This document shows, piece after piece, positions 37,311 through 49,720 of a stretch of 64,000 nucleotides of DNA. The notes beneath the pieces were generated by a model. It was given only the letters and a program-made list of their open reading frames with translations. It did no database searches and was not told the DNA's origin. Source of the DNA: Anastatus disparis (lineage: Eukaryota; Arthropoda; Insecta; Hymenoptera; Eupelmidae); the NCBI GenBank assembly GCA_017163975.1, contig JAFFSR010000242.1, positions 4,737,001 through 4,801,000 on the forward strand, written 5' to 3'. How positions within the stretch are numbered: the first letter of the stretch is position 1; each line of letters begins with the position of its first letter. Made by a program: the position numbers and the translations under genes.

Positions 37311-37410
37311 ACCTAAGTAAATTCATTATTGTACCGTGTAAAAAAGTGCCACCTAGGTAACAGAAAAGTGTTACCTAAGTGCGGATTTAGGTCCCGCAGT
37401 GCTATAAAAT
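37311..37410 (-). repeat. Diverged relative of the 36.5-kb foldback element
   Basis: On the minus strand TTACCTAGGTGGCACTTTTT and TACACGGTAC closely match TGACCTAAGTGGCACTTTAT and TACACGGC of the foldback at 36,511-36,641. GCGGATTTAGGTCCC with GTGCTA (37,381-37,402, plus strand) resembles, in inverted orientation, the sequence just outside that element. It looks like a rearranged or partial family member about 0.75 kb away. Confidence 0.55.
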
Positions 37411-37960
37411 AAATTTTTACCTTCGTAGCAACGTCGTTCACCCACCTGGTCCATTGGACATATGGAAGAAAAGAAGAAGGTTATATATACATGCACATGC
37501 CATCAACATTTGCTACGCTAGCCATACAATATTTATATTATCCCAACAGGACACTCTGCACATACACGAGTGTAACACGGAACACGATTGCAATCCTGCT
37601 TATATATATTTACAGCTATACGAGAAGCACACATAAACTCACGGGCTGCATAATATTCATTCTCTTTCTCTTTCAATCGCGAGACGCCTGGGACGTATCA
37701 AAAGCGCTCTCTTATGGGCTCTTTCACCTTGCGCTTGTTTACGTTCTCGTTGTTTCTGGGCTTATGTACGTTTTGCGGGACTGAAAGATAGTAATATTTT
37801 CAGATAAACCTACGCGTATTGCTTGAAAGAGAAAGAGAGAAAGAGAGAGACAATATTTCAGACGGCATTTCTCTTCGATTCTGCAGATGTTCGAGAAAGC
37901 ACATTTGAGTCCAGGCTTGGTTATACGCAACGGTTGACTTAGGGACTAAGAGAATTTGAA
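37411..37960. other. Mixed CpG-containing stretch
   Basis: GC-richer sequence with a GA tract at 37,828-37,850. Frames of 60-97 codons are unrecognised and likely chance. Confidence 0.45.
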
Positions 37961-39740
37961 TAATTTCAAGTTAATAATGTTGATTATTTCAATGAAATTT
38001 CAATAAAAATAATTTTGATGATCTATTCATTGATATACACATATTAATAATTTAGTACGAATATTAAATTTTTTTTTCATTTTGAAAAAATTAAAAGTTT
38101 TATAATATCCTTGTTTCGATCATTAGATAGGATTAACGAAACCATCAATAACTAATCACAACCTTAAAAAAAATATATTTATATATTTCTTCAATCATAT
38201 AAAAAAATCTTTGAAAGATTATTACTTCAATATTATACCCAATAAAAAATCTCATATACAAGTCAAGAAAAAATTTGATACGATAAAAGTATAATTTTAA
38301 AAACAGAAAGAAATTACGTCAGAGCTGTAATGCAGAATAAAAAAGGGTAAAGTAAAGAGAATTGTCGGCAAGCCAAAATAAAATAAAAAAAAAAGAAAAG
38401 CTAAAATAAAGAAAGAAAGGGTAGTAGTAAATGAGGCGAGGCCAATCGTTTCATTGCATCAATAGTCGTACAGCTCTCGGTTTGCGCGCGGAGTTATACC
38501 AACTTTCTTGATAAATCCCGCTTACTTTGCGCCATAACATAACTTTACAGAATCGGAACCACGGCCACGGAAGAATTGCGATTTGTAACTTTAGATGAGG
38601 TGCTCTCCCCCTCTCCCCCATACTCTCCAATCTCGTATAGCTTACCCTCCTCCTTTACTCCCTTTACTCTTATAACTGTATATTACCAAGCGCGTCGTAT
38701 CCTTAGATCGCCAAAGAATTTTCCCTACGACTATTATTGCTGCTGCTGCTGCGTCGTCTTTCTTTCTCTTTTACTTTGACTTTTCTGTGGGATTCTCTCG
38801 AGAGATTTGCACTACTTACGAGCACGATCGACTCTCAGTCTTTTCCTTTTTTTTTATTTTTTACTTTTTTTTTGAATGCTCGCACCAATAATCGAATCTA
38901 GTTTGATATCGAGTTTCGTTGCGCGAATATAAGCGTTGGGGTAAAAAGTTCTTTTCCTTATTCTTCCCTTGTGCTTCATCAGTCTGTTTCCCCTGTCTAC
39001 TCAGATCTCATTTTTCTTAATGTGTATTTATTTTTCTTTCGAAAGTTTTGAATCAATCTTTATGACTTTTACAGAAATTCATTTGTTTGATTTTTTTTGT
39101 GATGGATTAGCAGCAATAAAAAGAATCTCCGACATTAATTCAGAAAATTTTTTTCATCAAACAATATAACGACCTCACCTAACGTTACTTCAAGAAATAT
39201 ATTTTTAGAAGAAAAAATTTTCTTTCAGATCAAGTGCTCATAACAAGTACTTGACTTATATTTTATTAATCTATTCTGAACAAAACTCGAAAGGTCTTAT
39301 ATCAAGAGAGATCGTGTCAGAATGACACTGCGTATATACGCGAGCACTGATTTCAACGTCGAAAGGCTTTAACAGTAAAAGTGTCGTGATTTTAACCCAA
39401 AGCTTCAAGGATATAACCCAAGCATTGTACTCGACTAATTAGTCGCGAGAGAGAGAGAGAGAGAAAGTAGAGAGATCTAGGAGGCGAATGGATTTAATTA
39501 ACATTCCTTGGCGTATATGCATTCCTACCCGCAGGAAAAGTGAGTATATGCGCCCGAGCTAGGGGTAAAATTGAAAGCTGTAAATGTCTCCCGCACACTT
39601 CCGCTCCTCCTCCTCCTCCCACCCCGCAATTCGACGAGAGCTGATCCGCCTTTATAATCCTCATTTTGCTTCTACTCTTTATACCAGAAAAGCTTGAGCT
39701 CTTTTCACACGTCCATCCAAAACTTGGAATTTCTCGGTTG
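37961..39740. other. AT-rich stretch followed by a CpG/CT-rich island
   Basis: AT-rich to about 38,420. Then an island with CT/CCT tracts (38,600-38,660, 39,603-39,620), a (TGC)n/(GCT)n stretch at about 38,738-38,752, and (GA)n at about 39,447-39,464. No coding evidence. Confidence 0.45.
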
Positions 39741-41150
39741 TTAGATATCGCTTAGAAAAATCTAGAAAGTCAGAAAAAAAGCTATTAGACATGTATTAAT
39801 TAATAAGAAAAAATATACATGTTTTTCAAATTAATTAATATATTTGTTTTTAATTTTTTTATTGATATTCTTTTTATAATTATAATTTCCAATTAAGTTT
39901 TATACATAGTAAAAAAATTGTAAAGAGTATACAAATAAAAAATTTATATTTTTTATATTTCTTCCAGTTGATAAAGCTTAAAATGTTTCAAAACAGAAGA
40001 ATAAGCAGTGAATCGCAACAAAGATTATCCCATTGTAAAATAATTTAAAAAAAAAAAAAAACAATGTCGAACTTTGCAAGCACTTCAAACAAGAATGTAT
40101 CAGCAAGCGGTAGGCTTTAAAGAGTAATTTTATCTGTCATGTAGATATCCATTCGCAGAAATCCAAAGCTTATCCTATCGCACACATAAGTGTATAAAAC
40201 TTTCCCTATACAGCCGTATGTACTAAAATTCTCACTCGCAAGTACGATACAACCCGGTCCTAATTTTTGTTTCCAAAACTTTTAGTTACTCTCTGTACCG
40301 AAAGTCTATCTTTCTATATAACAGTTTTCTCTATACTCTTTTGTCTTTGGCATTGTTAGGGTTTCAATTTCCGACGAGTAGTATAGCCAGGATTAAGCAT
40401 TTTATGATGATAAAATAGACAGTTACTCAAGTTAGACGTTCGTTTAAAAATAATCTGTTGTCCTTGACAAAAATTTATCTGCTGTGCTTTAAATATTGTT
40501 TATTTTTAAAAATGATTTTACTCGACAATTATTTGGTTAATCTAATTAACAACTTGCCTTATGTAGAATTGCCTTAAGTATATTAATGAAAAATTAATTA
40601 CGGAAAAATTATGTTGGACTATTCTGTTTTTTGTAAAGTTTATTTTTATATAATAAAAATAACATTTATTAAAAAATGTCAATAAATCTAACAAGTTATA
40701 AAAAACGTCGAGAAACAAATATTTGTTTTATTGTCAAACATTATATTTTTGAAAAATATTTATTTAAAATTTGAAAGTTTTAACATATCCGCCGTAACCG
40801 TATGGAAGTTTATTGAGCTGATCAAAAAACATGCATGTATATGCATAACCAAAATGGAATTTTGAAAATTGTAATTTATTCCTCTACTAAATTAATTAAA
40901 AACCCTTTTAGGATGTACATATTGCAATAAGTACTCTTTGAATAAATTGATATTTCCAATAATCGAGCATTTCCGTTAATAAATTGGATAAAAAATTAAT
41001 GTTAATGTATCAATAAAATCAATTAAACGGACTAATGTAAATAAATCTAAAAATACATTAATTAATAATCGTTTTTTGGGTTAAAAATAAAAAATCACGA
41101 AAAAAAATAAAGGAAATGAAACTATAAAGAATGAAAAATTGATAGGTACT
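39741..41150. other. AT-rich stretch, no features
   Basis: AT-rich with a slightly GC-richer patch at 40,070-40,400. Nothing recognised. Confidence 0.55.
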
Positions 41151-41960
41151 ATACAAATATTGCTTAAAGTCACCCCTCATTAAGCAGTGCGGCAAACTGA
41201 ATGAGCTGCTCTAAGAGTTACAAATAACGACTGCTCACGAATTAGCCCAAGCTAACAACAAAAGGATCCTGAATAAGCGTAAGAGAGAGAGAGAGAGAGT
41301 GAAAAAAAGAAAAGAGAGAAAAGCAACGAGCATAATTAATCGTACAAGACGGACTAGCTGCGGCCGATGCTATCCCGATCGCTTGGCGTTAATTTCCCGA
41401 GAATAATTGAGATCAGCTGATCGATCGGGCGAAAACGTAACGAGAGAGAGAAAGAGAGAAGGAGAAACTTTTGTGTATGTATGTATATATATATAGGTGG
41501 CGAAAGCAGCAGCTAAGTCATCCCATTCGTCTTAGGTAAGATGCTCGTGAGAGGAGATCATCGATTTCGGCGGTGGTGGCGGCGGCGGCGGAGTCGGCCC
41601 TCAGGACTAAGGAAAATTAAATGATGCAGACTCTGCTGAAGGAGAGTTATTTGTCACGCTGGTCGGTCTGCAAGCTTTACCTCTTTGTCTTTTCTCTTTA
41701 CCTTTTTCTTTTCCTTTTCTTTTTCTTTTATAAAAGCGAGAGCTTTCGCTTTCTCGCTTAGACTCCTTCAATCTCCTTTCTCGAGTCTGTGTTATATAGA
41801 TATATAAAATGTTTGATTTTCTCTCGATCGCTTTCTTAGCTACTTTATAGTTTACTTTCTTTCTTCTTTTTTGACGTACTACTGTTTTGACGGATTATCG
41901 TTTCTGGTTAAACGTTCAAAATTTTGTTTGTTTCGTCTTATTCATTTTTCGGTACTCTTT
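41151..41960. other. CpG-rich island with CGG triplets and palindromic sites
   Basis: Complex, comparatively GC-rich sequence. GATCAGCTGATC (41,411-41,422) is a 12-bp palindrome around a CAGCTG E-box and is followed by GATCGATC. A CGG/GGT triplet run lies at 41,568-41,591. GA tracts lie at 41,284-41,300 and 41,442-41,462, and T/C-rich sequence at 41,680-41,730. This composition would suit an enhancer or promoter; no transcript signal is proved. Confidence 0.45.
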
Positions 41961-42416
41961 TTAAAAGGGGATTTATATAAACAATATAATTTATTCAAGA
42001 TATGATTTAAATAAATAACATTTTACAAAATAACTATTATTCAATTTATTTTATATATTATTCTAATTCTTCTGAAAAATATTTTATAATTACAATTATT
42101 ATTTATTGATTTGAATAAATTAAATGAAATTTAATTAAATTACTTGGCAATATGCACACAATGTAAATAAAGATTGTTACGTGCATTAATTTTATTATTG
42201 TTTTTGTTTTAATTTTATTGTTGTTTTATTAATAATTTAATTATATTATTTGTTAAGTTACTTCATTCAACATTGGTGGTATATCAGTCACAGTTCATCT
42301 GTTGCTAGTACATCATTCAATTACTTTATTGATGGAAAAAATTTACAATATTTAATTTTCATTCTTAAAAAATGTAAGTAGTTGCTTTAAGAATCGAAAC
42401 TTTAATTTTTGGAAAA
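41961..42416. other. AT-rich stretch, no features
   Basis: AT-rich; no features up to the SINE. Confidence 0.55.
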
Positions 42417-42624
42417 GAGGTCATCAGTAGCTGCGTCGATAGAGCCATGGATTCGTAATCTCGAGGTTCCGAGTTCGAATCCCGCTCCCGGCTGATTTAC
42501 ACAAGCACCACTGTACGTTACATGTGCTTTGTTCACAAACAAACTGACGACCTCCGTCGCTAATTAGCATCGCAATGAGATAGCACAAATATAGTGACGT
42601 TAAATAAAATAAAATAAAAAAAAA
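42417..42624 (+). repeat. tRNA-derived SINE, copy 6
   Basis: Head GAGGTCATCAGTAGCTGCGTCG (mutated A box), GATTCGTAATCTCGAGG, and B box GAGTTCGAATCCCG. The body has CAAGCACCACTGTACGTTAC, GCTTTGTTCACAAAC and CTCCGTCGCTAATTAGCATC, then GTGACGTTAAATAAAATAAA with a long A-rich tail. The body is nearly complete. Confidence 0.92.
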
Positions 42625-43190
42625 TTTAATATACTCTTCGTGTAAAGTGTTTTTTTTTTATTTTACAAAAATCGGTGTTTTGTCTCATTAATTTTGTTTA
42701 AATTATTGAAATAAATATGTAATATATAATATATTGAAAAAATTTAATTTTATGAGAAAACCGTACTACCGGTAATGACTTAATTAATATATTTTTTGCC
42801 AAATAATTTACATACAAATTATATTTGCTAAAAAATATTTAAAAAAAAAACAAATGAGTGATAATAATTATTTATAAAAATTATTCTTCAAACGGGCTAT
42901 AGATAAATAACCCAAACATCACAAAAGAAATATTAATTAAGAAGAATGAATAAAATTAAAATTAAATAATATAGTCTATAAAGTTTCATTTATTGATATA
43001 AAAAAATTGCTATCACTAGATTCATAATAATAATACTCGAGAGCTACTGTTTATGTAGAATTTGCATAAATTATTAAAAAAAAGAAAAAAAGTTCAAGAT
43101 GTTACAATATCATGTTAAGAAGCTATTAGATTTTAGTCTTACTAAATATCAGAAACTTTGCCATTAGCATTAAAACAATTAACGATTATC
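42625..43190. other. AT-rich stretch, no features
   Basis: AT-rich; nothing recognised. Confidence 0.55.
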
Positions 43191-43715
43191 ACGCACATTG
43201 TCTCATAATAAATGCATTCATTACCAAGGTACGCACACACACATTGAGAGATCGGGTCGGGGAGGTCACATAAATCCAAAGGCATTAATTTTTAACTGCT
43301 GTAAAGCGTTTGCCCTTAAACAAGCTTTGTACATATATACAGAGTGCGACAAGCTTATACGCGTGTTTCGTTTCCCTCCTCCTCCACCTCCTCCCTCTAT
43401 ACTCATATCTGTCTTCCATCTCGCTCTCGTGTATCATACTGTGGTATAAATTTTACAACACTTGCAAATAACTGCTGCACGTCCGGTCATACCCCCGATC
43501 GACGAGCCAAAGAGACCACGATTATTTTTCATCGACGATGTCGACGTCGCGTCGTGAATTTTTCCAATTCCATACTTTTTCTCTCTTTCTCTCTCTCCCT
43601 ATGCATTTATACATTGTTTTCCTTCTTGCTCTTTTCCTTTTTTTTTAGGTTTTATTGTTTTTCAATTTTACGTTCCATTGCAACACTTTTTATATATTTG
43701 ATCTTCCTGTTTAGC
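43191..43715. other. CT-rich, CpG-containing island
   Basis: CCT/CTC tracts at 43,373-43,400 and CT-rich sequence at 43,578-43,660. A 124-codon Leu/Phe/Ser-rich frame crosses it and is treated as low complexity. Confidence 0.45.
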
Positions 43716-43719
43716 TGAC

Positions 43720-43831
43720 GTGTAAAAAGTTAACTGACTTTAAAGGGATGTAAAATACCTACATTACAGCTTTCCAAATTTTTTATGAAAAATAAAAAAT
43801 TTGTAGAGCTGCAATGTTGGTAACTTTTTAC
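43720..43831. repeat. Imperfect hairpin, possible MITE relic or small-RNA precursor
   Basis: 43,761-43,786 and 43,792-43,817 are inverted copies at 23 of 26 positions around a 5-base loop (GAAAA). Outside, GTAAAAAGTTA (43,722-43,732) pairs with TAACTTTTTAC (43,821-43,831), with unpaired extra sequence on the left side. A two-part stem of this kind can be a degenerate foldback transposon. Its size is also within the range of microRNA hairpins, though no known mature sequence was recognised. Confidence 0.65.
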
Positions 43832-44600
43832 AAATCATATACCCTATTACATCATTTGAATGTTTAAATTTTCATTTGTTCTAATAGTTGAAAATTTTAC
43901 AAGGGGATACAAATATCATCAAATATGTTTTAATAAAGATTTAATCGTTTACTTATTTCACAGTTAATGTACACAACTCCTTGGGCGATAACTATAACTC
44001 ACCATCATTAAAAGAATTGATTCATTATGTTACTCTACATATGGAAGATTTTTCATCAGCTTTCGAATACGCAGAAGAAAAGACATATCTAACGAACACG
44101 AAGATTAAATGTGGACCATTAAAGAATTAATTAAATTGAACTTCAGTTAATAAGGCAATTAATTTTTAATTTCTTATAAATAAAAATTTTTAATTTTGCA
44201 AAAATAATGTGACTTTAATTTCATGAATGATTTGATGTTACTTTGTTTATAATTTAAAAAGAAAAACAACGTAACATTTTCTTTTAAATATTGAAATGTT
44301 CATTAAAAGAAATAAGTAATGTTTCAATATGTGTAACGTGTCCCCTTTAATTTTTATTTATGTACGTGATTTCCATCATTTTATTCTAAATTAGTTGATT
44401 AATACAAAGTAAAATATTTATGTTTATCATTGACAAAATGTGTAGTATACAAATACACTTTGAAAAGTTAGCTATTTAAATCCATAATTTATAGCAATAA
44501 GACAAAGACAAGTTAGCAATCATGATTTTTCATCAATAACAACGAAAAATTTCCTGAACATAAAAAATTGACATTCGCCAAACTTAACAAAATATAAAGA
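43832..44600. other. AT-rich stretch, no features
   Basis: AT-rich; nothing recognised. Confidence 0.55.
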
Positions 44601-45050
44601 AATAAATCCAAGCGGCTCGCGTTAAAATTTACAATAAAATTCATATAACCTTCGGTATAATAAACCGACTTGAAATTTATGAGACTATCCCTTTATTTAC
44701 GAGCGAGTAAAGCGCTAATTAATTTGGCCGGCAAAAAGAAACTGTCAAATTTAATCGTCAGATATTAAAGCGATTAATTCGCCTCGGCTTTTCGATAATG
44801 ACATAAATTTTGAACACGACTCGTCCTCATAACAGAAAAAAAAATATAAAAAAAAAAGAATTTAAAAGAAAAAAAAAATATCGCACGTGTAAAAAGATTC
44901 ATATCCTATATATTTTAGCAATTGAAAAATCACAGCTGTCGAAGTTTAATGAAAATTTCCCTATCGAGCAATTGCTCATCATACCAGCCGTCATTCGTCT
45001 TGAGCCAACTTTGATATCAAAGGCCAGCAAGGCTCGTTGTCACTCATACG

Positions 45051-45051
<1 letters not shown>

Positions 45052-45113
<62 letters not shown>
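45052..45113. repeat. (TA)31 microsatellite
   Basis: Sixty-two bases of perfect TA alternation, the longest dinucleotide run in the window. Confidence 0.97.
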
Positions 45114-45116
<3 letters not shown>

Positions 45117-45303
45117 TTATATATAAAACTAAAGGATCGAGAGCAAAAGAGAAAGAGAGGGAATTTTCAATGATTGGCGACAGAGTCGTCCTTGGATAAA
45201 AGTCGTCGTTTTCTTTTGGTTCTCGAGCGTTAAAATTAATACAAATAAATAACCTTGCGTCGTCGTCGTAGTCGTCGTTGTCGAGGCAAGGCTAACTTAT
45301 ATA

Positions 45304-45338
<35 letters not shown>
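45304..45338. repeat. Compound (TG)n(TA)n microsatellite
   Basis: A TG run of about 5 units passes directly into a TA run of about 12 units. Confidence 0.93.
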
Positions 45339-45960
45339 GGGAGGAAAAGTTGGCGATGACGGCGGATGTTATTGGCAGTAGAGCCATTCGTCGCGATGAT
45401 GGATGCTTGACAGGCGCTCGCCTCGCCAGAGCAGTTATAATAAGTAATGGGCTCACTTCCGCTCCTCGACTCGTTCTCTCTTTTTTTTTCTCTTTTTCTT
45501 TTTTTTCGCATGAGATGCTTGCAAGTACCAAAGAGAAAGAGAGAGAGAAGGAAAGAGAAGGGGGTGTGTAGTAGAAAAGAGAGCTGTATGAGGCCACTCG
45601 TCTTCCTGCACTTTCCTACCCCGTTTCTTTCTCGTCCACCTTCCATCTCTCTGCAGTGCTAGCACACACTACTACTACTTCTTCTACTTCTTCTCATCCT
45701 TTCTTTCCTTCTCTCGCTGGCTCTTCTCGTAATAACTACAAATCTGTCACACATTAATTCTACGTCTGGCATAAATTCGAGCAGCAGTACACGAGCAAGA
45801 GAAAGAGCTTGAGCTGCTGCCGCGGTGAGGCAAGACCGAGAGAAGAAAGTAGAGAAGAAAAAGTTATCACGTGGACTTGCCCACGAGCAAGTATTACATT
45901 TTGCTCTCTATGTATGTATATATTAGATGTAGTACGAACGGCCTCTCTTTGAAAAAAATA

Positions 45961-47690
45961 ATATCGTAATTTTTGTACTGCGCCCGAAACGAGCTATTGA
46001 AAAAATTACAAGCTTACTAGATACGGAATGGATGATTCTTCCTTGAGAGATGAATATTTGCCAGGAAATAAAAATAAAATTTTTTCAAGTTTTCAATTAA
46101 ATTATAAAATAAATAATTTAGCATAACATTTTGAATAGTTATATTAGCCCTTATTTTGTTATTAATTAATATTTGCAGAAAAAGTTACTTTGTTAATAAC
46201 AATTATTAAAGACGAATTTATTTTTCCCATTAAAATAAATAACATTAATCGACCTCTCAAAAACTTTTTAAGAAAATCATTAAGTTAAAACTTTTTTTAT
46301 TAAAAAAAAATCGACAGAAATATAAAGGTCAAACCAAAGTGTGTAGATTTGAGGATTAAAATATTAATATACACATTAGATGTCTTTGGGGTCAACTAAT
46401 GAACGCGATATATTATAACAGAAGCATAAATAGAGCGTTAAATCATTTGTCAACAAAAAGGAAGAATAAACTAAACATGTGAATGATGACGTCTACATGT
46501 ATAAAATAATATTTCCGAATCTCGAAATTTTCCTTTAGGAAAAATCATAAGATTCTCAAGCTTCAAAAATAAAAGTTGGCAGAATAACTGTATTACGTCA
46601 GAAATCGAGTCGTAAAACTTTTCGACACGATCGAGCTTCCCAACTTTCTTCTTTTTCTTCTTCTCTCTCTCTCTCTCTTCTTTTCCCTCCCTTGATCTCT
46701 AACTCGTCTTATATATTTTTTTCTTCTCTCATTTCATCGCATAGCTATCGATATACGTCTCTTTTTTTTCTTATCGGTCCACCTTTCGGCTCTCTCTTCT
46801 TCTTAGGAGTATATGCTTCTCTCTCTGTTTTTGGCCGTATCTTTTCGACAAGAACGGCCGACTATCCTCGACTTATTTACGATCGACGTAAGCCTTCGCT
46901 TTTCGTACCCCATGGATATATCGATATCGTAGCAGTAGCAGCAGCCTCCCCTTCTCTTTAAGAACTATATATGCCATCGTTTTTACTATGTATAGTTTTC
47001 TATCGTTCTCTTTTTTTCGCTCTCTCTCTCTCCACCTATTTTCTTAGGTCTTTTTTTTCTCACTTTTTTACTTCCTTGATCTTCTAAAGGTGGACATCGA
47101 TGGTGCAGTGGCCTCTGAGTTTACGGATTTTTATCAGCTTGCTCTATGGGATTTACGATTTCTTTATATGTACGAGCTTGTGAGCTAATGGTTTATGAAT
47201 AAAATGGTTCTTTTTTTCTTCTCTTTGCTTTCATTCTGTTCGTTATTACAGTAAATTGTGAAAGTTGTAAATTGTTCAGTAAACCTTCATAGTAGATTTA
47301 TAATAGGTTTACTTTTCATACAAAAAGTAAGATTTCTAATAATTTTCAAGATACAAATATTCCAATGAAGAAAGTAAAATTTTTTCATTAATTTATATAT
47401 TATTTGATGAAATTTAATTCATTAATTACGTATTGTTAATTAATTAAAAATATGACAATTAGTATATTATTTACATAATGTAAAAATTTAAGTTAACAAA
47501 AACGTAAAATCTTTTATCGTTACTTTAAAGATTACCTTATTTTTTTATATAATGGGCTAATAATAAGCCACTTTTCCATTTACAAATAATTAAATAATCA
47601 AAATTCCAAAAAATGAGCTTATGATCTTAACAATGATGAGAATTGAACGAGGCCCTAAATAAGCAATATAATTGACGAGAATGAATCTTG
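45961..47690. other. AT-rich flanks around a CT-rich island
   Basis: AT-rich at 45,961-46,600 and 47,220-47,690. Between them is CT-rich sequence with (CT)n at about 46,661-46,678 and 47,019-47,031 and a short GCA/GTA triplet tract at 46,929-46,945. No gene was recognised. Confidence 0.45.
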
Positions 47691-48125
47691 CTAATAGGTA
47701 TAGGTATATAGTCTTTAACGGAGAAGTGCATTGCAGAATAGGGATGATCGTGCAATGATTTCAGTGCGCAAGTGGCGTAATACGTATGCAAGCTCCGCGG
47801 CAAGCTCTACGTCACAGGAGCCACAGAGAGATGTGCACGCAGCACGACGTATATATCCTCGCTCTTTCTCTATCTATCCGCATAAGCATGTCTATCTCTC
47901 GTTTCGGATAGTATATAGAGTTAGTATGTGTATGTGTGTAAGAGAGAGAGAGTTTGGTCAGTTAGGCCGGGCATATGGCAGCTCGTATCTGTGTAGCCAG
48001 ACAGCTGGAGTGACTCATGGTGGATTACAGTGATTGCTTGTTTATGGTCATTAACATCCTCGTGGTCCCATAACTACCCTGCACGGCGTCCCATCCCATC
48101 AGCGTGCACCGCCACGACCTACACG

Positions 48126-48173
<48 letters not shown>

Positions 48174-48740
48174 TACATACGTACATATCTATAAACTTGT
48201 GGCTCACACGTATACTCGCATACTCAAAAACCAATGTACGTGCACACACCCACACAACTTAACGTCTAGCTTCTTGTGCACATTTAAGTGTTCATAGGTA
48301 TATATATATATATATATATGATTGCGCATGTATATGTGGATATATAGGATAGGTATTAGTATACGGTAAATGGGTGAACGAAAGGGGAGTGAGTGAGTGG
48401 GAGAGATAGTAGTCTATGCGCAGACATGCGTGATGTCAATGATTATGCTACGTGTCGCCTCTCTCTGCTCAAGAGAGGAAGAGAGAGAGAGGGTACGCGT
48501 ATCGAATTGATGCAATTACCCGTCTTTGTTTATGCGCTGCTCTCTCCTACCTTCCTAGGATTACGCCGGCAAATGGCTTTTCGCTCGATGTTGTTATACC
48601 TTGACGTGAATTATACGCCGAATAATGAGGCTAGTGTATTTTACGAAATTTCGGGAAATCGAGCTTCAAGCTTCTCTCGCTGGACTTTATTATCAGTGGA
48701 TCTCGTGAAAAGAATTTATTGGCAAAAAAAATAAAATAAC
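47691..48740. other. CpG-richer island with two TA repeats
   Basis: Complex sequence at 47,720-48,130, (TA)n at 48,134-48,170 and 48,299-48,319, GA at about 47,940-47,951 and 48,477-48,492. The 113-codon frame at 48,393-48,734 opens only at GTG and has no recognised domain. No gene called. Confidence 0.45.
48134..48170. repeat. (TA)18 microsatellite
   Basis: Thirty-seven bases of TA alternation; a second, 21-bp run lies at 48,299-48,319. Confidence 0.95.
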
Positions 48741-49720
48741 GAAACAAAAATAAAATAACGTACGCTTGAAATTGTTTTAGAGCCACTTGCAAATAAAGCT
48801 GTTAAAGGAAAATTTGCTTTAGTTTTGCATGCGTAACAATAAAATAGTAACAATTGATGACTTTAAATTACGCTGCTGCTGTAATGTTTAACAAACAAAA
48901 AATTCATATTAGCAATTTTAAAAATCTTTTTCTTGTATTCTAAAAAATTGCCTTAATTAAAATTTATCATTTTAAATATATTTATAAAAATTAAATACGT
49001 CTACAGCGATTATATGTTATTTGAAAATATCCCTCAATTATTTTTGCATAAAGTACGTTACATGAAGAAGAGCGACAATGTTACACATTAATTGATACTA
49101 TAAGTTAAAACAGATTTATGATACTTAAATGATCTAAATAGAGAAATATAACTTTCGTAAGTTTGATAAGCCGATACTTATTCAATTTAGTTTGTCATTC
49201 AAGCATCCAAAATGATACATCCCAATTTGTCTTGTCACATATTTTTTTTGTAAATTACAAACAGTTTTTTTTTTTGACAATGATTTTTAAAGTAACAATA
49301 GTGGATATGATAAATTAGATATTTCATAAAAATTAAAATAATATTATCTATAGAGTTAATTAAAATTTAACCAAATTTATAAATATAACTCTACTTGTCA
49401 TTTAAGATGAAATTAGGAATGATATGTGGTTTTTGTCAGCCAAACCTATTTAATATTCACTAAATTTAATTATTAAATTCGTCAAATTTTGTTAAATATT
49501 TTAGACAATTTAATAATTTGATGTTGAAATTTTAAATTATGTAAATATGATTATGTTAATATTTTTGTATCATTCAGAAAAAAAATATTTCAATAGTGCA
49601 GTAAGTGTTGACATTGTAGTAGATGTCGATTAAAAAAATTGTTAAAATTATCGATACACAATTAAAATTTTCAAAATAAAAATTCCTCAAAATAGTTGTA
49701 TTTGAATAATAATAATTAAA
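48741..49720. other. AT-rich stretch, no features
   Basis: AT-rich; nothing recognised. Confidence 0.55.

Larger units (their letters stand above)
44601..45960. other. Island with very long TA repeat and CGT triplets
   Basis: CpG-containing sequence around (TA)31 at 45,052-45,113, a GTC/CGT triplet tract at 45,256-45,283, (GT)n/(TA)n at 45,304-45,338, T/C-rich 45,480-45,510, and CTA/CTT triplets at 45,668-45,700. Overlapping frames up to 136 codons read these repeats and are not credible genes. Confidence 0.5.

Noticed and set aside
45236..45646. 136-codon minus-strand frame
   Set aside because: Built from TA (Tyr-Ile), CGT (Arg) and CT/GA tracts; competing frames cover the same bases on both strands.
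48393..48734. 113-codon frame with fairly even composition
   Set aside because: Opens only at GTG, crosses a GA microsatellite, and matches no family I know.
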